Below, in pieces: positions 23,742-27,997 of a DNA stretch of 27,997 nucleotides; within the stretch, counting starts at the first letter, position 1; each line of letters begins with the position of its first letter. The translations under genes and the position numbers were made by a program. Below the pieces are notes generated by a model. That model had not been told where the DNA came from, did not search any database, and worked only from the letters and a program-made list of their open reading frames with translations. The stretch comes from Candidatus Cloacimonadota bacterium (GTDB taxonomy: Bacteria; Cloacimonadota; Cloacimonadia; Cloacimonadales; Cloacimonadaceae). Location: contig JALOBT010000034.1 of assembly GCA_023228125.1 (NCBI GenBank), positions 1 through 27,997 of the forward strand, read 5' to 3'.

Positions 23742-24248
23742 ATGGCTAAAACTAAATTACACGAAAACCCTATAAATACGAATGGCGAGCTGCCCAAAAT
23801 CGGCAGCATAGCGCCAGATTTTGTCCTTACTGCCCAGGATTTGTCCGATCACAATCTGGCAGAATACCGGGGCAAAAAGATTCTCATGAACATCTATCCT
23901 TCTATAGATACAGGCGTTTGCTCCTTGAGTGTGAGCACCTTCAATGCCAAGGCTGCTGCCCTGGAAAACACCATAATATTGGGCATTTCCAGAGACCTGC
24001 CCTTTGCCTTGGGGCGTTTTTGTGCGGCGGAAGGGATAGATAAGGTCTTTACTTTGTCCGATCTGCGTTCCCGTGATTTTGGCCAAAAATACGGTTTGGA
24101 GATGGTGGATGGCCCCATGGCCGGTCTTCTGGCCCGGGCGGTAATCTTGATCGATGAAAAAGGCGTGGTACGCTATACCCAATTGGTGGATGAGATCGTT
24201 CACGAGCCGGATTATGAGGCCGCGATCGCCGCGGTCAAAGCTCTGTAG
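23742..24248 (+). CDS. tpx: Thiol peroxidase (peroxiredoxin Tpx family)
   Basis: A 168-residue atypical 2-Cys peroxiredoxin. The peroxidatic Cys is C60 in YPSIDTGVCSLSVSTFN, and the resolving Cys is C94 in LGRFCAAEGID, the spacing expected for Tpx. It reduces hydroperoxides with thioredoxin in the cytoplasm, which suits an oxygen-sensitive anaerobe with many iron-sulfur enzymes. The ATG has AAGGAG seven bases upstream. The last ~55 bases are duplicated as a relic at 25240-25292. The hairpin after the stop lies in a relic of the MBL gene. Confidence 0.97.
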   Translation: MAKTKLHENPINTNGELPKIGSIAPDFVLTAQDLSDHNLAEYRGKKILMNIYPSIDTGVCSLSVSTFNAKAAALENTIILGISRDLPFALGRFCAAEGIDKVFTLSDLRSRDFGQKYGLEMVDGPMAGLLARAVILIDEKGVVRYTQLVDEIVHEPDYEAAIAAVKAL

Positions 24249-24257
24249 ATACATCAT

Positions 24258-24345
24258 TTAGGACGGATCCAGGATGCGGCTGAGGCTGCGTCCTGGATTT
24301 CCATAGTATAATTTCCCCGAAAATAATCAGAAAACAGTCTATCGG
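24258..24345 (-). pseudogene. Relic of the MBL-hydrolase gene; also forms the tpx terminator
   Basis: This stretch matches the inside of the MBL-hydrolase gene (about 25408-25498) at roughly four bases in five, including GGACGGATCCAGGATGCGGC, TATAATTTCCCC and AGTCTATCGG. No reading frame survives. Inside it, ATCCAGGATGCGGC (24267-24280) and GCTGCGTCCTGGAT (24285-24298) pair over 14 bases with two wobbles, followed by TTT, giving a plausible terminator 18 bases after tpx. Confidence 0.8.
24267..24300 (+). terminator. Terminator-like hairpin of tpx
   Basis: A 14-bp uninterrupted helix with a TGAG loop and a short T tail. The source copy inside the MBL gene pairs less well, so changes in the relic have improved the stem. 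Confidence 0.55.
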
Positions 24346-24372
24346 TGGGTCGCTTCCAGGCGAATCGATAAA

Positions 24373-25131
24373 TCACTGGGAAAAGCGGCTGCTTTCTTCG
24401 ACACCATATATATCCGTTATCAGAGAAAAATCCTGGTTATCTGCCTTCCTTAAGAGTTCGATAATTGCGAAGCGATGAAAAAATCCACAGATGACCACGA
24501 TGGTGGAATCTGAATATTGCTGGTTGTAGGCCAGAATATTGCGAGCCATGGCCTTATCTCGAAGATGTTCATAATTCTCCCAGCGTTCATAAGCCTTTAC
24601 ATAAGGCTGCAGTTCGGGGCTTAGACCCATCAGAGCCCTATCAATGGCGAGTTTGAGTGCCATCTGATGCTTCACCCGCCTATCTGATTCCGAATTATTG
24701 AGTTCTCTCAAGGACAGAGCATCCCAGTCTCCCCAAAACATTTTGTCGAGCGATTCATTCATTTCATTGAGTGATTTTGTTAAGGGTGCAAGATCTGGCC
24801 TCTGCAATAGATCTGCCAGGATAGATTCCCGGTCTTGATCGATAAATTGAAATCTATGCTTCGCATAATAGTCATTTCTACCCTTAATATCATAGGGTTT
24901 GAGGATGATTTGATGATGCTTCATATATCTCTTCACTACACTTGCTTCGAGGCCACAACCAGCTTCGATGCAGCCGTCAAGCCACTGCATCATCTCATCT
25001 TGAACTTCAAACGGGCACTCAAAGAGCACTATTTCTGGACGGATCTCTCCTAAGAGCTGATACAGACCTTCTGAGATCAGACTGGTTCTTTGCTTGTGCA
25101 TCGTGCCGACAATGTAGATTTTGTTTTTCAT
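24373..25131 (-). CDS. TIKI/TraB-like putative metal-dependent protein
   Basis: A 252-residue protein with two GxxH motifs, GTMH near the N-terminus (residues 9-12) and GFFH near the C-terminus (about 215-218), plus a conserved Glu in VLFECP (E38) and the ARNILAYNQQY helix before the second motif. This pairing is the hallmark of the TIKI/TraB/PrgY superfamily, whose members are proposed or shown metalloproteases. No signal peptide or membrane segment is seen. GGAG lies nine bases before the ATG. It stands alone between a relic of the MBL gene and a relic of tpx, so it was probably inserted or retained during a duplication. Substrate unknown. Confidence 0.75.
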   Translation of the reverse strand: MKNKIYIVGTMHKQRTSLISEGLYQLLGEIRPEIVLFECPFEVQDEMMQWLDGCIEAGCGLEASVVKRYMKHHQIILKPYDIKGRNDYYAKHRFQFIDQDRESILADLLQRPDLAPLTKSLNEMNESLDKMFWGDWDALSLRELNNSESDRRVKHQMALKLAIDRALMGLSPELQPYVKAYERWENYEHLRDKAMARNILAYNQQYSDSTIVVICGFFHRFAIIELLRKADNQDFSLITDIYGVEESSRFSQ

Positions 25132-25239
25132 AACGTTCTCCTAATCGGGGTAGAATTACTGTATGGGCCTAGGGCCGGTTTTCGGGCTGGAACGATGGTG
25201 ATAATCGCTGAAAAGGCCTGTTTCGCAGCATCCAGTAGA

Positions 25240-25292
25240 TAAATGAGATCGTTCACGAGCTGGATTATATGGTTGCGGTCAAAGCTTTATAA
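25240..25292 (+). pseudogene. Relic of the tpx 3' end
   Basis: The string ATGAGATCGTTCACGAGC, then GGATTAT, then GCGGTCAAAGCT repeats the last ~55 bases of tpx (24193-24246) with a 9-base deletion and a few substitutions, and still ends in an in-frame stop. It overlaps the 3' end of the MBL gene, whose TGA at 25281-25279 lies within the relic. Confidence 0.85.
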
Positions 25293-25953
25293 TCTCACCA
25301 GGTTTCATGATCCTTGAGCTCACGCCATATTTTTGCGTGGCTGTGATAAAATCCTCTGGGTTCACTGCGATCAGCGGGAAAGTATTGTAATGCATGGGAA
25401 TCGCCAATTTGGGACGGATCCAGGATGCGGCCAGGGCTGCGTCTGGGATATCCATGGTATAATTTCCCCCGATGGGGACCAGAAAATAGTCTATCGGATG
25501 CAGTTCTGCGATCAATTTCATATCTCCAAAGATGCCGGTATCTCCAGCGTGATAGATGGTTTTGTCTTCTATGATCAGGATCACACCTGCCGCCAGTCCT
25601 GCGTATTTGCCGTCTGGGGTGAGACTTCCGTGTTCTGCTTTGCAGAGCTTCACCTTCCCAAAATCGAAATCAAAAGCTCCTCCGATCTGCATAGCATGGG
25701 TGTTCAGGCCTTGCTTTTGCAGATATCCGGCCAGTTCGGGCACGCAGATCACGGTGCTGGCTGTGGTAGCGATTTTGGCAGTATCACCCAGATGATCGCC
25801 ATGGGCATGGGTGACTATGATGTAGTCTGCGGTTAGCTCGGAGGATTTTACCGGTGAAAGGGGATTATCATCCAAAAAAGGATCGATCAGAATGCGGGTG
25901 CCAGCCTGGGTAACAAGCTCAAAGGCCGAGTGTCCAAAATATCTCAGTTTCAT
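25279..25953 (-). CDS. MBL-fold metal-dependent hydrolase (UPF0173 type)
   Basis: A 224-residue metallo-beta-lactamase-fold protein of the usual UPF0173 length. Metal ligands are visible in THAHGDHLGD (H49, H51, D53, H54), IYHAGDTGIFGDM and AIPMHYNTFP. It hydrolyses an unknown substrate in the cytoplasm. The start is the ATG at 25953 (MKLRYFGHSAFEL), with GAGGAG upstream; an ATG three bases earlier is also possible. A longer frame to 26076 overlaps the NUDIX gene and is unlikely. It follows the NUDIX gene by 16 bases, so the two form an operon. Its middle part (about 25408-25498) is the source of the relic at 24258-24345. Confidence 0.93.
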   Translation of the reverse strand: MKLRYFGHSAFELVTQAGTRILIDPFLDDNPLSPVKSSELTADYIIVTHAHGDHLGDTAKIATTASTVICVPELAGYLQKQGLNTHAMQIGGAFDFDFGKVKLCKAEHGSLTPDGKYAGLAAGVILIIEDKTIYHAGDTGIFGDMKLIAELHPIDYFLVPIGGNYTMDIPDAALAASWIRPKLAIPMHYNTFPLIAVNPEDFITATQKYGVSSRIMKPGEIIKL

Positions 25954-25969
25954 CATATTCTCCTCATGC

Positions 25970-26506
25970 TTATGGTGCATCAAAACCGGTTTCCTGTTTG
26001 ATAAAATACTTATGGGCTTCAAAGGCCATGGGTGGAAACTCATCCAAGGCGAAAAACCGGGCTTCTTCGGCATCATCTCCGGCTTGCAATTTGCCTCCCA
26101 CTACCTTCATCTTGAAGCCAATGCTGAGGGTGCGTAGATAGATGGGGCTATAGCCATAAAACCAATCTATGCAGTATTCTACCTCTCCGATCAGTCCGGT
26201 CTCTTCCTGCATTTCGGCGATGGCGTTTTCCTGGGGAGTCATATTGATTTCGATATAGCCGCTGGGGAGTGCCCACATGCCGATTCGGGGCTCGCAGCCT
26301 CTCTTTACCAAAAGAATTTCGCCAGCTTCGCTCTGCACAAAGATGGCCACCGCTGGAATGGGGTTTTTGTACAGGATAAAGCCGCAAGCGGCGCAGATGG
26401 CGCGTATTTTGCCTTCACGGTCAGGCCCCAGCTCCAGCTTACTGCCACAATTCTGACAGTATATGGCATTCTTGTATAGGTCATTTACGTTCTTTACTTC
26501 ATTCAT
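25970..26506 (-). CDS. NUDIX hydrolase with N-terminal zinc ribbon
   Basis: A 178-residue protein with a four-Cys zinc ribbon (C17, C20, C38, C41) followed by a NUDIX domain that cleaves nucleoside diphosphate-linked compounds. The Nudix box reads GYIEINMTPQENAIAEMQEE then TGL: the catalytic Glu cluster (E98, E101, E102) is present, but the usual Glu five residues after the Gly is Met and the usual Arg is Ala. The ATG at 26506 has no strong ribosome-binding site; TTGACA at 26540-26535 on the minus strand may be the -35 box. It is the first gene of a pair with the MBL hydrolase. Confidence 0.92.
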   Translation of the reverse strand: MNEVKNVNDLYKNAIYCQNCGSKLELGPDREGKIRAICAACGFILYKNPIPAVAIFVQSEAGEILLVKRGCEPRIGMWALPSGYIEINMTPQENAIAEMQEETGLIGEVEYCIDWFYGYSPIYLRTLSIGFKMKVVGGKLQAGDDAEEARFFALDEFPPMAFEAHKYFIKQETGFDAP

Positions 26507-26706
26507 ATCTACAAGATTATCGCTTTGGGTTTGTTGTCAAGCTTTAGCTTGTCAGGCATTCCCCCATTTTTTATCAAAGCCTGATTAGGACCTGGTCTTG
26601 GCTTCTTATCTGAAATTTCGTCCCTACAGGACTCGTTTTTCGTTTTTCGTGTTTTTCCGCTCAGTTTTTTCTTTCTCCCTCTCTTTGGAGTGTTGATCAT
26701 TTCTTT

Positions 26707-26755
26707 ATCTAGCCTTAATCAAGCGTTAATTATTAACGCTTGATTAAGGCTAGAT
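26707..26755. repeat. Perfect palindrome, 24-bp arms with one central base
   Basis: ATCTAGCCTTAATCAAGCGT... (26707-26730) is matched exactly by its reverse complement at 26732-26755, with a single T between. There is no T-run on either side, so it is not an obvious terminator. It lies about 200 bases upstream of the NUDIX start. Confidence 0.95.
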
Positions 26756-26827
26756 TATCGGGTGATAAACTGTCCTGGGCAGGCAAGAAGCTATGGATAA
26801 ACTGTTTTTTGCGACAGGCCACGAAAG

Positions 26828-26992
26828 GCCTTGGAGTTCAATCCGGCTTCGATTATTTCAGTTAGCGTTAATAACAGGCCGGAATGGACTTCAACAGCCC
26901 TCGGCAAGGTTTCCCACTGCCGCTTGAAGTCCAAAGTGCCGCTAAGCTTATGGTAAATTGATAGTTATCTTAGGCACCTTGAACTCCAAGGC
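26828..26992. repeat. Nested three-stem inverted-repeat element
   Basis: An outer 14-bp perfect stem (GCCTTGGAGTTCAA at 26828-26841 with 26979-26992) encloses a 10-bp perfect stem (TGGACTTCAA at 26885-26894 with 26924-26933), which encloses CGGCA/TGCCG (26902-26906 with 26918-26922). No ORF is supported. It could be a structured RNA or a mobile-repeat remnant; strand unknown. Confidence 0.7.
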
Positions 26993-27010
26993 TCACAGCT
27001 TTCAGGTAAA

Positions 27011-27432
27011 ATACCATGCCTACGGATTACCGTAACGCTGTCTTCAGACGGCCGCCCAATCAGCTTCAGCTGGTGCGTGCAGCAAACACCGCTGCGTGCA
27101 TCAACCAAAAGCATAGTCACACGGATTGTGCGGATCGAACGGATTTACACGGATAAAGAGCGTATTGGCGAATGGATCCGCTTGCGGAACTGCTGGATTG
27201 GATGCGTCTCGCGTCCAGTTGCTGGATTCGCCTCCTGTAGTCGCAATATCCCACCCTCCTTAAAAGACTCCAGGTGGGGGTTTCTAACCCCCACGCCATG
27301 AGACTGCCACCTGGATCAAGACTCTTTCCTGGCCTTTGAAGGCCAGGCACCCGCAGCTATATGAACCAATATTCCTCAGGCTATTATGGCGGATTTTCTA
27401 TCAAAGGATCAGGTGTCGTCCTCCACATGCGT
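27011..27432. repeat. Hairpin-rich long repeat, copy 1
   Basis: About 420 bases repeated almost exactly from 27524. Within it: GTAACGCTG...CAGCTTCAGCTGGTGCG (related to 4541-4602), CGGAT-type short repeats, a GGATGCG-TCT-CGCGTCC hairpin (27200-27216), GTGGGGGTT-TCT-AACCCCCAC (27274-27294) inside TCCAGGTGG/CCACCTGGA (27269-27277 with 27307-27315), and CCTGGCCTT-TG-AAGGCCAGG (27328-27347). The ORFs here are spurious. Between the copies (27433-27523) is another hairpin, CCCAGCAG/CTGCTGGG at 27463-27482. Confidence 0.9.
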
Positions 27433-27523
27433 TCCGGACTCGGGAATCCATCTGCCAGCCACCCCAGCAGTCACCTGCTGGGCTATTGGCATTCGCCTTT
27501 CGTCCTACCGGACTTCTATCTGA

Positions 27524-27997
27524 AATGGCATACCTACGGATTACCGTAACGCTGTCTTCAGACGGCCGCCCAATCAGCTTCAGCTGGTGCGTCAAACAAA
27601 CACCGCTGCGTGCATCAACCAAAAGCATAGTCACACGGATCGTACGGATCAAACGGATTTACACGGATAAAGAGCATATTGGCTAATGGATCCGATTGGA
27701 GAACTGCTGGATTGGATGCGTCCCGCGTCCAGTTAAAGAATCCGATTGGAGAACTACCGGATTGTATGCGTCCCGCGTCCAGTTGCTGGATTCGCCTCCT
27801 GTAGTCGCAATATCCCACCCTCCTTAAAAGACTCCAGGTGGGGGTTTCTAACCCCCACGCCACGAGACTGCCACCTGGATCAAGACTCTTTCCTGGCCTT
27901 TGAAGGCCAGGCACCCGCAGCTCTATGAACCAATTTTCCCTCAGGCTATTATGGCGGATTTTCTATCAAAGGATCAGGTGTCGTCCTCCACATGCGT
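27524..27997. repeat. Hairpin-rich long repeat, copy 2, cut by window end
   Basis: Starts 513 bases after copy 1 and carries the same parts in order. It has an extra ~50-base duplication of the CCGATTGGAGAACTxCxGGATT...GCGTCCAGTT block (about 27690-27785), so later parts are offset by about 565. The homology is still running at the last base of the window. Confidence 0.9.

Noticed and set aside
26509..26700. 63-aa Lys/Arg-rich reading frame on the minus strand
   Set aside because: Low-complexity, no ribosome-binding site, overlaps the likely NUDIX promoter, and resembles no family I know.
27117..27914. Similar reading frames in both long-repeat copies (minus strand, starting MPGLQRPGKSLDPGGS)
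   Set aside because: They recur because the DNA is duplicated; composition follows the hairpins, starts lack ribosome-binding sites and they end in different repeat modules.

Overview
The window (about 28 kb, mid GC) looks like a chromosomal segment of an anaerobic fermentative bacterium. The best guess is a member of Candidatus Cloacimonadota (WWE1). This rests on an NAD-linked [FeFe]-hydrogenase operon, a 2-oxoacid:ferredoxin oxidoreductase next to it, a secreted GLUG-type protein with a Por-secretion-like C-terminal sorting domain, and intergenic DNA full of dispersed hairpin repeats. The taxonomic call is inference; no 16S gene is present.

Layout. 1-109: the 3' part of a 5S rRNA gene (+), so an rRNA operon lies upstream. 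110-484: no gene, only short repeats. 485-4334 (-): a SWIM-finger protein and an SNF2-family helicase, closely coupled. 4335-4669: an inverted-repeat element and the terminator of the next operon. 4670-15077 (-): a twelve-gene hydrogenase operon, transcribed right to left: DRTGG-like protein, GHKL ATPase, H-domain/ferredoxin sensor-like protein, second DRTGG-like protein, PHP phosphoesterase, NuoE/HydC, second GHKL ATPase, cysteine-free ferredoxin-fold protein, full-length HydB, second NuoE, second NuoF with a degenerate N-terminus, and catalytic HydA. 15078-15643: divergent intergenic region with a large inverted repeat. 15644-17820 (+): iorA-iorB, with IorA lacking the usual C-terminal ferredoxin domain. 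17821-18314: terminators and the first copy of a composite inverted-repeat element. 18315-21266 (-): one secreted-protein gene broken by an in-frame TAG. 21267-22737: its promoter and leader, then two more composite elements and extra tandem half-units. 22738-23322 (+): a RAYT (REP-associated tyrosine transposase) gene, followed by a degraded fourth element. 23742-24248 (+): tpx. 24373-25131 (-): a TIKI/TraB-like gene lying between a relic of the MBL gene and a relic of tpx. 25279-26506 (-): a NUDIX gene and an MBL-fold hydrolase gene. 26507-27997: no convincing gene; a perfect 24-bp-arm palindrome, a nested-stem element and two copies of a hairpin-rich repeat of about 0.5 kb that runs off the window.

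How the genes work together. HydA with the HydB/HydC-type subunits should interconvert H2 with NAD(H) and probably ferredoxin. IorAB, read divergently, oxidises aryl or other 2-oxoacids from amino-acid fermentation and would load electrons for the hydrogenase. The upstream GHKL, DRTGG, PHP and H-domain genes look like a redox/H2-sensing regulatory set carried in the same transcript. The right half shows repeated rearrangement: a transposase with its repeats, gene relics, a nonsense-interrupted surface protein and modular hairpin DNA.

The items most worth a second look are the double NuoE/NuoF set with cluster-less domains, the RAYT with its composite repeat elements, the tpx/MBL duplication relics, and a short hairpin family whose stems covary between distant loci.
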